From Dactylonectria macrodidyma (lineage: Eukaryota > Ascomycota > Sordariomycetes > Hypocreales > Nectriaceae): a stretch of 64,000 nt of DNA. The notes beneath the pieces were generated by a model, which saw only the letters and a list, made by a program, of their open reading frames with translations, was not told the origin of the DNA and did no database searches. Every line of letters starts with the position of its first letter. The first letter of the stretch is position 1. The position numbers were made by a program, and so were the translations under genes. The stretch spans positions 372,001 to 436,000 of the forward strand of contig JAGMUV010000037.1 in the NCBI GenBank assembly GCA_020744425.1. The letters run 5' to 3'. This document shows, piece after piece, positions 39,254-49,487 of this stretch.

Positions 39254-40180
39254 TTATTTCCTCGCCTGTTTACGAGGATGCCGACTACTTGGCCTCCTCG
39301 TATCAACTCCTCGGGTTCCAGCAGCGGGACCATGGGCAGTGAAGGCAGGGCCAGCCGAGAGCTCCTTATCCTCTACCTCTACTGAGAGTGCTGAGCTTAT
39401 AGAGTCTCGAGCTCGTTTCTGACCCGCGCGGGTCTCGTCCACATCGCTAGTAATAACCTCGATCTGGTCTTCTGCGCTAGCTCTCGAAGGAGGTAGAACT
39501 GGGCTCAGAGAAGGGCTCAAGGAAGGCGAGTTGAACTCGCTCCCGATTAACAAGGCTGGCTGTACCTTCACCTCGGTCTTGACTAGCTCTTTCTTGATTC
39601 CCTTCTCCTTTTTGAACGGCTTTACGGCTGACCTCGGTGTCTTGATATGACGAGGGACCGGGACTTGTGGTCGAGGAGGCAATGGCTCATAGAAAACAAG
39701 GAAAAGGAGATATCTGCCCTCTGTTTTACTGAAACGAAAAGGGCAGTCCTCGCCGAAAAGCTCTGCGACTGTCTGTCTCTCCCAGTCGAGGTCGCTCAGC
39801 TCCGTGATACCCTCTTTAATATGGGCGTTCTGAACGAGTCTCTTGTCGAATTGAAGAACAGAAGAGAGGGCAGGCTTGTCCTTGAACTGAGGGAAGAAGA
39901 TGTTGTCGAACCAGAAGTGGACAGGTAAAGATGGTTCCTCGTCGACGAAGGGGCGCAAAGCGACCTTCAGCAGCTCTCTAGCCAAAGACCACTGGGGCTC
40001 CTCGTCTTCGTCTAGTATTTCCCATGGGTCAGGCCTCGCAAGGAAGACGGTGAGGCGCATCGAGATCTTCCGTCTGCTCTTGTTTTGGCTCTGTTTAGCC
40101 ACAGCCTCACTAAGTTGCGACGAGCTCGCCTTCATGCCCCTCGCGATCCGACTCTGGGTAAGTTTGGCATCTCGATACAC
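39254..40180 (-). CDS. Element A second gene, unknown function
   Basis: An open minus-strand frame of at least 308 codons, convergent with the transposase. The frame remains open upstream to about 40268, where a CTAACAG acceptor-like site suggests a further 5' exon, perhaps beginning at an ATG near 40505. The first in-frame codons near 40180 include no good ATG, so the start is open. The ordered part (VHFWFDNIFFPQFKDKP … CPFRFSKTEGRYLLFLVFYEP) is followed by a long disordered Lys/Ser/Pro-rich tail ending in a basic, possibly nuclear-targeting stretch (RHPRKQARK). No homology recognised. Being enclosed by the terminal repeats it probably helps transposition or regulates it. Confidence 0.6.
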   Translation of the reverse strand: MYRDAKLTQSRIARGMKASSSQLSEAVAKQSQNKSRRKISMRLTVFLARPDPWEILDEDEEPQWSLARELLKVALRPFVDEEPSLPVHFWFDNIFFPQFKDKPALSSVLQFDKRLVQNAHIKEGITELSDLDWERQTVAELFGEDCPFRFSKTEGRYLLFLVFYEPLPPRPQVPVPRHIKTPRSAVKPFKKEKGIKKELVKTEVKVQPALLIGSEFNSPSLSPSLSPVLPPSRASAEDQIEVITSDVDETRAGQKRARDSISSALSVEVEDKELSAGPAFTAHGPAAGTRGVDTRRPSSRHPRKQARK

Positions 40181-42989
40181 GGCGGAGGGGCCGCGATGCT
40201 GCGAGGATACGGCCAGGGCCGTCTCCAGAGCCGGTGAAGATTGTCTGTGAGGGCGTGGAACGATCAGAGGCTGTTAGGTCGATAGACTGTATAGCGGAGG
40301 AGGTGGAAGCTGTCTCAACGTCTCGAAACGGGACTGGCGAACTGTCGAGGATGGAGATACTCGTGGGCCAACGTCTCCCGCAATATGGACACAGATTCGA
40401 CCCTGGGTAGCTATCGCGGATGAAATCGTGGCTCCGTTGGTACGATTAGGGGCCACGGTCTTCGGAACATCGGGACATGTCTGCGATAGGACGTGATCGG
40501 GCATATCTACGTACAAGACAAGGTCAGTCGCACAATCTCATGATGGATAGACCCAAGCTTACTTAGGGAATGGATGGGATAGCCCATAACAGCTGCGGGT
40601 TGGCGATGGGCTGGGTATTGAAGCTGGTGTGGAATTGCGAGTGGAAGAATTGTGACGCGTCACCAGGAATTATCACGACATATTCCCTGGTGGACATGCC
40701 ATTTAAATGAAGAGGTACCTTCCGAATAGTGTGCGGTACTGTAGTCTTGCAAGGGCCCACAAAATTACTAAGTATTTCCACATGGTTGAGGCTTCCCAAA
40801 AGGGTTATGTCACCCATGTGGTAATGTGCGACCGTACTCTAGTCCGGCGTTCCCCGTGGTCGCTTCCGCTCCCACGGGGGGTCCCTTGACTAGCAAAATG
40901 GGCCCTTGATTCGCAAAAAAAAAAGATACCTCCAAAAGAGGGGTTTCCCCACCTAAATTGAAGTGGCTCTTTTTCATGAATAAACCCGCATTCTGCACAC
41001 ATGACCCTGTTATCTACAACCCCGCTCAACGTAACATCACCAACTTCGTCAACTTTAACAATATCACGTCCTCGCTACCCAACTAAACACGATCACAACT
41101 ATTACAATTCTGCACCAATGGCTACGGCAAATACATCAATCGGAAGCCCTGACTCAAGAGAAGATACCATCCGACTTTGGATTAATCCTGAGACCGGGAA
41201 GCATAACTTTTCACGGTGTAACGATGAGAACCTTGAACTCCGGACGGTAGCCGGCGTCGAGCTCTTTCGAGCCGGTTATTATAAGAACCTCGCTGTTGCA
41301 AGCCGTGATCTTAAAGTCAGTTATTGGAGACTATATTCTCGTCATAAAGGGTCTCATCCGCGCTAGAAGAATGGCGGCAATCATACCTTATTCTCGAAGG
41401 AAGAGGAGGGAGCTATTATCATTTGGGCACATCGCCGCATCACTTACGGACATTACATCACAATTCGTGCCCTTTGTTAACATGCGAATGCCGTTCTGAG
41501 GGCTAAAGAGAGGCCGCTAACGGCCTCTAGAAAGTGGGTAAGGCATTTTATGAGACGTTGGAAGCATACCTTTCATAAGAGGAAATCTACAACCCGAGAT
41601 GCTAAGAGAAAGGCCATGGAAGACCGTGGCGAAGTTGAGAAGTGGTTCAAAGCTTGGCGAGAGTATATGCGTTATGTCAATCCTGAAAACGTGTGGAACG
41701 TTGACGAGATTGGCTTCATGATCGGATATCTCTTAAAAGGGACTTTCCTATGGACTTTCGCAGAGATTGAGCGGCCAATTCTCACGGATGCATACGAATT
41801 ATGTTCAATGACAGCCATCGAAGCCATCTCGGCCGCTGGAAAGTCGATAGCACCATTCCTGATCATGCCTGGAGTCCAGCTTCCGTTCAGGTGGTTTGAT
41901 AACAACCTTGACGGCGATACATCCATTGCCACGAGTCCCAGGGGTTATATCACTGATATCCTCGCCTCGGAATGGATTGAACACTTCGAGAGATTAACGA
42001 GACCTTCAAATCCCGGCGAAAAACGAGTCATCCTCCTCGATGGATGCGAAAGTCACTTTACAAAGGAACTCGCGGTACACGCTAAACAGCACAACATTGA
42101 AATCTTCCCTTTCCCCCCACATTTGACTCATGTTACAACCTTTGGATGTTGGAGTGTTCAGCTCTTACAAGCATTGGCAACAAGATGTCTTATACCGGGA
42201 GATTGCGGATGGAGCCACAGATTTTAACAAGTCTGACTTCTTATTTCACCTTCAGGAAATAAGGGATCGCACTTTTAAAAAGTCAACGATTATCTCTGCC
42301 TGGGAGAAGTGTGGTATCTATCCTTTTAACCCATCAGTTGTGCTAGATCAAATGGTTGACCCCCTATCATCACTTAGCCAAGAGGTCAATGAGCAAGACC
42401 TGCCTGGTTATGTGACACTTGGGGATACTTCAGAAAGCGATTTTGACGGCTCAGATGACGACGAAAATGCTCCTGAAGATGACTCAGATGATCAGGAATT
42501 CCAGGAGATTCCAATAACCCCCAAAACTCCCGAAAAGATCAACTGGGCCACCGTTGCTATCCCCCCCTTCAACATCCGCATTATCCAACGCTACCAAGAA
42601 TACGTTGCCTTACGGATTGAAGCTTCAATCGTCTCCGGTGTACGGCTGACGCCCTCGGTGGCTCATGTTCATGGAAAATCGAGGAAAGCTACAGAAGTTC
42701 TTATGATCAATGGCATTACATCGACTGAGGAGATGAAACGTCTGAAGGAGAAGAATCTACGCCGCCGGGCACTTCAACAGGGGACTCAAATTGTAAGTAA
42801 TTACGGCCCAATTCGCGTCAGTGATGCCAGACTTCGTGTCGCCAAAGACGAATACCATCGACGAGCCGCTCAAGCTGAAGAATATCGACGATATAGGAAG
42901 AAAGAAGCGACTGATGAAGTGAAATATATATATCGTTGGATAAAGGATGTACGAAGTATTGTCCGGGTAAGTGTTAATAACATTTCAGG

Positions 42990-44114
42990 CAGGCTTTCTA
43001 ACCATACGCCATACGCCATACGGACCTGAATGGTTTATGGTGTATGATTTATTCTCGTATGGCGAACTAAACCATATATTGCCCATACGGCAAATGACGT
43101 CAAACCGGTCAAGGGCCCACATCTTCCTCTAGAGCGCTGGTGCTTCCCTCCTCTGCCATGTACTCGTATTATTCAACCTCGTCTACTTATAGCCCTGCCG
43201 TTATACCGCTGCGAATCCAGCTCTTTAAGCACTTCCCCTTTTCAATTGTCGATGCTCTAAGGAGCATTCGATCCCACGAAATTGTACGCCGTGCTCCAGA
43301 GAATGTACGCTCAGGGTCAGCAGATATAGCGGGTATTAAGAGAATGTCTAGTTCCAGTGCTAGAACAATAGAAGGGGTAGTATAAACGGTTAGCAGGTTC
43401 TTATATTCGTCTTCCCACAACTTCTTCACTCCTATAAAGATCTTCTTATACCATGCCTTTAGCCAATTTTTATGTATATAAGCCTTTCCTCGGGATGGAT
43501 AGAGAATAAGTACTACACCGTATGCCGGGCTCTCATCGGAGAGCTAGTAGTATTTGTCGAAGACATGCCAGCTTATCAGTACTAGACCAAGTAGCTATTA
43601 GTTCATCTTATATTTATTAAATGCTTGCTAGTAATGCTTATAAAGGACGTCTATCGTAAATAATGTACGATCGAGCGTTAAACGATATCCCTCAGTAAGG
43701 AGAGTTATCTTCCAAAACGGCTAACTATTTACTATAAGTAAGCGACTTGATCTTAACATAAAGTCTGACAATATGACTCGAAGCGATCTTAATAGTTGCT
43801 TTAGGATTAGAGCTACGGAGACGTTGCACGGCAGTCCAAGTTGCCCACGCATAGCTTAAGTAGCCGATTTACCATTCAAGTATCCTTTCTACCTTATGGA
43901 TCTATTGAAAAAGGATGCCTTTCAGGACCAGGAGGATGGTCAAGGTGTTTTAGTGCCGCCGGTTTCCTTACTTGACTATTTTGACTCGGAGCAACTTTAT
44001 CCCGCGTATGATCATATATGGTCATACGCCTCAGGCCGTATGGTATAGGTATATGGGCAATATATGAGTAATATATGGTTTAAATAAACCATACGCGTAT
44101 GGTTAGAAAGCCTG
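42990..44114 (-). mobile_element. Internally deleted hAT element inside an intron of element B
   Basis: 19-20 bp terminal repeats CAGGCTTTCTAACCATACGC / inverse, with perfect 8-bp target duplication ATTTCAGG (42982-42989 and 44115-44122). The only coding remnant is the hAT dimerisation domain. 1125 bp, AT-rich centre. Subterminal copies of CCATACG motifs occur near both ends. Removing it restores a short GTAAGT…CAG intron of the host transposon. Confidence 0.9.
43187..43429 (-). pseudogene. hAT transposase C-terminal dimerisation domain remnant
   Basis: An 80-codon minus-strand frame has the signature of the hAT C-terminal dimerisation region. It shows LALELDILLIPAISADPERT followed by FSGARRTISWDRMLL and IEKGKCLKSWIRSG. 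The rest of the transposase (BED finger and RNase-H-like core) is missing, so the element cannot move itself. The family normally needs about 600-900 residues. Confidence 0.8.
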
Positions 44115-44671
44115 ATTTCAGGGGTCGAAGCACGCAGAGGTTTATGGGCAAAAGCTGCACGACGAGAGCTTCTCTCTTCTAACGAGGATATGAGTAAGAG
44201 ATATGCTATTCAACGTGAATTCCGTGAGTCCTTTGCACTGTCATTGGAGAGGATCACGGGCATCACTTGGCCCCCTGACTATGACGAAGAGACTGTCACT
44301 TCGGCAGTCAAATTCGTTGCCTTGGAGGAACAGGAACGCCGTGCAGCTAAGAAATTGCTTACATATGAGGCTGACGGCATTGAAATCATAGTTGAAGACT
44401 GCATTGAAGTCAGTCAGGGCGAATTTACGGTGCCAAAGGAGGAGCCGGAATAGGGGTTAAATTGGACTTGGGTAAATACATGACATTCACCCGGTCGCAA
44501 ATATCACATATTATTGTTTTAATGAAGTGACTTCTAAATTGGGGAGAAACCCCCCTGTTTGGAAGTACCTTTTTTTTGCGAATCAAGGGCCCCTTTTGCT
44601 AGTCAAGGGACCCCCCGTGGGAGCGGAAGCGACCACGGGGAACGCCGGACTAGAGGCCCCCACAAGTACTA

Positions 44672-46066
44672 CAGTGGGGTTCCAAAAGTCCTGCAACGCC
44701 ACGCGACTCGCGTCGACGATCGGAACCGCGTTTCCTGCCACCTTCATCTTCAATCATCCACAACTTTTTATGATGACGTCTAATTTACGGTCTTTTGGGA
44801 CCAGAATATCTGGAAATCGTCAAGGAAGACACCAAACCAGTCCCGAGCTTCGTGCGGCTATTATTGCGGCCGTACAAGCTGGAGATGAATGGAGTGTGGT
44901 CGCGACGCGTTTCGGGGTTACGACACCTACAATCAGCCGTCTGCTTCAACGGCTCGAGACAACGGCATCGATCGATCCTAGCCCTCGGTCCGGGCGTCCC
45001 CCAAGTCTAACGCCTCGGGCGAAAAGGGCTATTATTCACGCTGTACGACAGGATGAAAGTGTCTTAAGGAAAGACAGTGGATGACCTGAGTCTTGGGGTG
45101 AGCGCCACGACTGTCCGCCGGACTTTAAATGAGGTTAACTTGCGCAAATGGCAAGCTAGGAAGAGGATCTTTTTACGAAAGGAAGATGCAGCTCAGCGGC
45201 TTCAATTTACGCGTGATTGGGCGAATAGAGAAGAAGAAATGGGTGAGGTATGACTAAGTGTTTGAGATGCCTTCGTCTGTTACTGTATGCGTTACTCACA
45301 CACCTTAGGTTATCTTCTCTGATGAGTGCTCTGCTCAAAATGGCAGCGCCAATCCGGGCATCTGGGTCTGGAGGTTCATTCATGAGATCTATGACCCAAA
45401 ATTCGTCAATAAAACAGCTTATGGCAAGGGAGATGTGACGATAATGGTGTGGGGTGCAATTTGCAAGGAGAGCCGAAGCAAGCTGGTTATTATGACCCGA
45501 GACACAGCCTCTAAGCGCGGTGGCTACTCATCTAATAGCTATATTGAAGCTCTGACTTCTGGGCTTCTTCCTGATTGTAATGGCACCCGGCATTTCCAAC
45601 AGGATAATGCCGGAATCCATATATCAAAAGTCTCGATGAGCTTTCTGCTTGAGCACGGAATCTCTCTTATTGACTGGCCTCCTCACAGCCCTGATTTAAA
45701 CCCAATTGAGCATGTTTGGGCCAGACTGAAGAGAGATCTCTATAGAATGTTCCCTTGGGTCTCCAAATTGAAGAAAAACACAGCTGATATCGCAAAATTT
45801 AAAGCGTGCTTGGAAGCGGCATGGGAAGCTATCCCTCAGACTTCATTCGGGGCCTGCTAGAGTCAATGCCGAAGAGGATCGAGGCCTGCCGCAAGGCTCG
45901 GGGTTGGTATACAAAATATTAAAGCCACGCCTCTGAGGAATCCAAAAATGTAGTTACTTTTATTGTAGCTAGTCTGTAGCCTGTGGAATTGGTATCTTTA
46001 CTCTATGCGTTCCGGTCAGGATGGTGGTGTAAGTGGGGCTGTTGCAGGACTTTTGGAACCCCGGTG
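44672..46066 (+). mobile_element. Tc1/mariner element, 1395 bp, decayed
   Basis: Ends CAGTGGGGTTCCAAAAGTCC and inverse …GGACTTTTGGAACCCCGGTG, flanked by TA (44670-44671 and 46067-46068). Terminal similarity covers about 28 bp with two or three mismatches at the tips. It used the TA that is also the right target copy of element B, so it arrived after B. The transposase gene inside is frameshifted. Confidence 0.88.
44770..45922 (+). pseudogene. Tc1/mariner DD34E transposase with two frameshifts
   Basis: Starts at ATG 44770. The paired HTH region includes LRAAIIAAVQAGDEWSVVAT, a GRPPSLTPR hook, then TVRRTLNEVNLRKWQARKR. Catalytic motifs are VIFSDECSAQNG, HFQQDNAGIH and SPDLNPIEHVW with DD34E spacing. 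An extra base near 45070 and a lost base near 45840 break the frame; after the second the C-terminus reads FIRGLLESMPKRIEACRKAR to the stop at 45922. A 61-bp intron (45248-45308, GTATGA … TTAG) interrupts it before VIFSDE. Likely inactive. Confidence 0.85.
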
Positions 46067-46938
46067 TATGGCTGAACTAGTGCCAGGATACCTTCCGTTG
46101 GAGGCCGGGATGCCTTCTGTCGGAAGCTGACATTCTGACGTATACCCCTCAGAACGCGAATCATCAGCTGGACCGCTGTGGCTGCACTTCGCAACTGCGA
46201 CAACCCCGCTTTAAGCTGCCCCAAATCCAGAACAAGACAGGCCTACAGGGCCAACATCCCAGGAATTATATTTATCTCAGCCTCAACGCCAACTATCGAA
46301 CCTTGATCTCGTATCAGCAGGCTAGAAAGATCTGCTGCGGGCTAACACCTGCCTAGAGAATCACGACTTCCTCAGATGGACTTGAGAATCCCGAAATGTG
46401 CCCAAAAACAACTTAACTTAGTTTAAGACCTTTTAAACTTAATTTAATAGTAATGCAGAAGCTCTATTTAGCCTTATGGTTTCTGTCATTATAGTTCAGC
46501 CGATGGTGACTGTATATACGTCACCATGGAGGCTGAGCAGGCCTAGACCAAGTTACTAACATATGCAAACTACACCGACGGCTTGTTCCGGTTTTCGCGA
46601 ACCATTCAGATCGTAGAACGAGCCCTAACATCTACGGTATAGCACTACCGTTATGTCGGGTGACTACGCCATGGCAGCCAACCTTCAAATCCACTGGCCA
46701 AGTTTGAAGGCAGTGCTTTTTACACATCGCCAAAACGTCTTCAGAGGCCGCTTGATAGCATGGCCATCAGCCTAAGTATAGGCAACAATAGTTATAGAAT
46801 GTTTATGTAGATCTGCGAATTTCTTGCTGCAAGATGAAAGTATTTAATGTACTTATCAACCCAATTGAAGCACACGAGTCCAGGACATGCTCTCCAGCTC
46901 ACTTTCTCCTTACACTTCGTTGCAGAATCATATCAGCC
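46067..46938. other. No gene seen; upstream region of the metalloprotease gene
   Basis: Moderately AT-rich in the middle (46400-46480). No open frame or repeat recognised. Includes the promoter of the gene starting at 46939. Confidence 0.4.
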
Positions 46939-49080
46939 ATGCACTTCGTCTCCTTTTGGTCCTTTGTGGGACTAGCCTCTGTTGCTAAATCATGCCTCCT
47001 CCTATCTCTCGGCCTTCTCGCTTTGGCCCCGCTCGCCCTCGCTCAGAGTACGCCGACAGTTAACAGCACCGTGGCTGTCCCAACTGGAACTGCGAACCGC
47101 ATCACCCTTTTGACCAATGCTCGACACCCTCCAGTCGCTAATTATTCCACCACGACATATACCGATCCCAGAACTGGTAAGAACCATACCATCACCTACA
47201 CGCTCTCTTCCACGAACAATGTTATCTACCAAGATGACATCAACTGGGGTCCCTTATCACTCCTTCAGGAATGGAGTAGTAACTACAATCCTGGGCGACC
47301 CTCAAAGAGAGGGTTCGGTGTAGTTACTGCTAGAGCGTGGCCCGATGCTACCGTCGTTTACAGATACGACTCCTTCGAGACCAGACAATTACTGCAAGGC
47401 ATCGTCGACTCGGCCATCGAAGAATGGAGAAAGGGCGATCCTTTCCTTACATTCAAGGAATTGGCACCAAGTCCGTACGACGAGGATGCCAAGAGCATCC
47501 TGACTATTACCAAACATGACCTCGGGACATACTGGTGCTGGGCAAACGCTGCTTGGGATCGGGGCAACACAGGCCTTCGGATGAACCTTCAGTGGCTGAA
47601 TGCAGACTCGACCAGCAGCTGTGGGCAAGAAATCAACGTTGTCGTGCACGAACTGGGCCATGTCCTCGGTCTGATGCACGAACACATGAGGCCCGACCGA
47701 GCCAGCCACGTGAAGATCGATTGCACCAAGTACTCCCCATGGACCATAGCGAACTGTCCCCCCGACCCCAAATGCTGCCCTGGCGATCCCTTCGACCGGT
47801 GCTGCGCAGACCTGGGCCAATTTGATCTCGAGTCAAATCCGATATACACCAAATACGGCAGTTATGATTGTGAGAGCACCATGCACTACCCCTCCAGCCT
47901 GCTTCTCCAGGGCCTCCCGGGCTGCAACATCGCTCCCTCATCCCTCCCGACCCAAGGAGATTTCGACGCCGTGTGCCAGATCTACCAGGCCCAATGCATG
48001 CCCTGGAAGTTCGCCCCAGTGTATGCCCAAGGCGACCCCGGCCGCGGTATCGGCGGATACGACCTCAAGTCGGCACGTGATCGCATCTTTGCCCTTGATT
48101 ACGACTCATCCGGCAAGCTGGATCATCTCGCCCTTTACCGGCCGGGTACAGGCACGTGCTGGATCCTGAGGAAGGCCACAAATGGCAAATGGAACCCCGT
48201 GTATCGGCAGGGCGATCCCGGGAATGGCATCGGTGGCTACGACCTGAAGCATCGCAACGACGTGGGTTTCGCCTTCGACTATGAAAGCAGCGGCAAACTC
48301 GACCACATCGTCTTCTACCGGCCCGGATTCGGGGCCATTTTCATCATGAAGAAACAGGGCAACAAGTACACTCCCGTCTACTCACAGGCTCACGGCGGGT
48401 CCGGCATAGGCGGGTACGACCTCAAGAGCCCGGAAGATCGCATGTTTGCGTTCGACTACAACCACTCCGGCCGCATGGACCATCTCGCCGTGTACCGGCC
48501 TGGAACCGGCACGTTCTGGATCCTGAGGAAGGCCACAAATGGCAAATGGAACCCCGTGTATCGGCAGGGCGATCCTGGCAAGGGCATCGGCGGGTACGAT
48601 CTGCGCAGCAAGGCCGACAGAGCCTTTGCCTTTGACTGGGATAGCAGCGGCAAGATGGACCACATCGCACTGTACCGGCCGGGACGGGGGACATTCTGGG
48701 TCTTGCGGAACAATGGAGGGACCTTCTCGCCGGTCATGGCGGTTGGTGATCCTGGAAACGGCATCGGGGGATATGACCTTGCGAGTCCGGCGGATGTGGC
48801 CATGGCTTATGACTGGGACCACAGTGGCAAGAATGACCACGTCGCTCTTTACAGACCCGGCACTGGCACGCTCTGGGTGCTGGAGCGGTTGCAGTCTGGG
48901 GGATTTAAGTCGGTGTATGCTGAGGGCGACCCTGGGAAGGGTGTGGGCGGCTATGATTTGAAGAGTCCCCGGGATAAGTTGCTGGCGTTTGACTATGAGA
49001 GCTCTGGGCGGAGCGATTACTTGGTTGCGTATCGAACAAGCGGGAGCGGTACCGTTTGGATTTTGGAGCACCGTAGGTAA
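46939..49080 (+). CDS. Secreted astacin-like metalloprotease with six C-terminal repeats, 713 aa
   Basis: Start at ATG 46939 gives a typical signal peptide (CLLLSLGLLALAPLALAQ); a longer in-frame start 35 codons up is less likely. A propeptide-like region follows. The catalytic domain has the zinc site HELGHVLGLMHEHMR at about residue 237 (HExxHxxGxxHExxR, astacin/M12A) and the Met-turn ESTMHYPSS about 67 residues later. Residues about 358-713 are six repeats of about 55-60 residues. Each has GIGGYDLKS, an acidic loop such as DYDSSGKLDHLALYRPGTG, and a terminal WIL strand. This is reminiscent of FG-GAP/propeller repeats. Probably an extracellular protease with a binding module. No intron. Confidence 0.88.
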   Translation: MHFVSFWSFVGLASVAKSCLLLSLGLLALAPLALAQSTPTVNSTVAVPTGTANRITLLTNARHPPVANYSTTTYTDPRTGKNHTITYTLSSTNNVIYQDDINWGPLSLLQEWSSNYNPGRPSKRGFGVVTARAWPDATVVYRYDSFETRQLLQGIVDSAIEEWRKGDPFLTFKELAPSPYDEDAKSILTITKHDLGTYWCWANAAWDRGNTGLRMNLQWLNADSTSSCGQEINVVVHELGHVLGLMHEHMRPDRASHVKIDCTKYSPWTIANCPPDPKCCPGDPFDRCCADLGQFDLESNPIYTKYGSYDCESTMHYPSSLLLQGLPGCNIAPSSLPTQGDFDAVCQIYQAQCMPWKFAPVYAQGDPGRGIGGYDLKSARDRIFALDYDSSGKLDHLALYRPGTGTCWILRKATNGKWNPVYRQGDPGNGIGGYDLKHRNDVGFAFDYESSGKLDHIVFYRPGFGAIFIMKKQGNKYTPVYSQAHGGSGIGGYDLKSPEDRMFAFDYNHSGRMDHLAVYRPGTGTFWILRKATNGKWNPVYRQGDPGKGIGGYDLRSKADRAFAFDWDSSGKMDHIALYRPGRGTFWVLRNNGGTFSPVMAVGDPGNGIGGYDLASPADVAMAYDWDHSGKNDHVALYRPGTGTLWVLERLQSGGFKSVYAEGDPGKGVGGYDLKSPRDKLLAFDYESSGRSDYLVAYRTSGSGTVWILEHRR

Positions 49081-49229
49081 GAGTGGGGTGGCCATCATGT
49101 CGCATATCAGCCGTACCCCACTACAGCAGCTGCTACTGCCTAAACAGGCAATGTTTTCATTTGTGTATAAAGAGCAACACGACTCACTGAATCCAGTCAT
49201 TTTCTTGCTCCTTAGATAATTCTCATCAA

Positions 49230-49487
49230 TTGACTGGTGCCAACAATGATCCCTGTGAAGCCAATTGTCTGACACATCATCTATGGCAGGCTATGCCTGC
49301 CGTAGTCCGTGCACCTTGTTTTACGCGCAAAACCACTTTTCCGTCCGTGCACTTGCCCCCCAAAGTCAAGTTCTTCGGGCCAACCGTCGGTGGATACCCC
49401 GGCGTGTGCCATGGCGGCATTGTGGCAACCATCGTCGACGAGGTCACCTCGATGCTCTTCCCCATCAACAAGGCGCACGGGGGATAG
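49230..49487 (+). pseudogene. Thioesterase (hotdog-fold) fragment
   Basis: An 85-codon frame contains the N-terminal part of a 4HBT-like thioesterase: VKFFGPTVGGYPGVCHGGIV, then ATIVDEVTSMLFPINKAHGG. In the family HGG-x(3-4)-DE forms the active-site helix. The frame stops just after, and the remaining beta-sheet half is not found in any frame nearby. Probably a truncated relic; a small first exon of a larger gene is less likely because no donor follows. Confidence 0.45.

Larger units (their letters stand above)
37257..40836 (+). mobile_element. Element A: integrase-type DNA transposon, 3580 bp
   Basis: Terminal repeats are perfect for 29 bp, beginning TACGGTCGCACATTACCACA. They are flanked by a duplication CTCTAG (37251-37256 and 40837-40842), read as 4-6 bp because termini and target share bases. 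Comparison with the other end of element B gives the empty site GGCCTCTAGTCCGG. The element carries an intact transposase with a retroviral-integrase-like core on the plus strand and a second, convergent gene on the minus strand. The two stop codons are 3 bp apart. A 194-bp relative sits at 24734-24927. I cannot assign it to a named superfamily with certainty. Confidence 0.85.
41118..44453 (+). pseudogene. Decayed pogo-like transposase of element B
   Basis: The frame starts at ATG 41118 (MATANTSIGSPDSRED). It contains two in-frame stops, TAG at 41364-41366 and TAA at 41478-41480, both separating otherwise continuous HTH-like coding (…SYWRLYSRHKGSHPR* KNGGNHTLFSKEEEG…). The DDE_1 domain shows NVDEIGFMIGY, VILLDGCESHF and LQPLDVGVF. 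Between the second and third a 2-base deletion near 42124 shifts the frame (CAT-ATG reduced to CATG). An intron at about 42967-44121 (GTAAGT … CAG) now carries a hAT element. The last exon continues to 44453 with a charged C-terminus. Not functional. Confidence 0.8.
37237..44669 (+). mobile_element. Element B: decayed pogo-like transposon, carrying element A and a hAT insert
   Basis: The right end (44530-44669) and the left end (37237-37256 plus 40843-40970, separated by element A) form an imperfect terminal inverted repeat of about 125-140 bp starting GTACTTGTGGGGGCCTCTAG. Flanks are TA on both sides (37235-37236 and 44670-44671). Without the nested inserts the element would be about 2.7 kb. 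Its transposase gene is a pseudogene. The TA at its right end was later used by the Tc1/mariner element. Confidence 0.8.

Noticed and set aside
48382..49275. 297-codon minus-strand frame opposite the astacin repeats
   Set aside because: Shadow of the repeat-coding strand, which has high GC and few stops in antisense.
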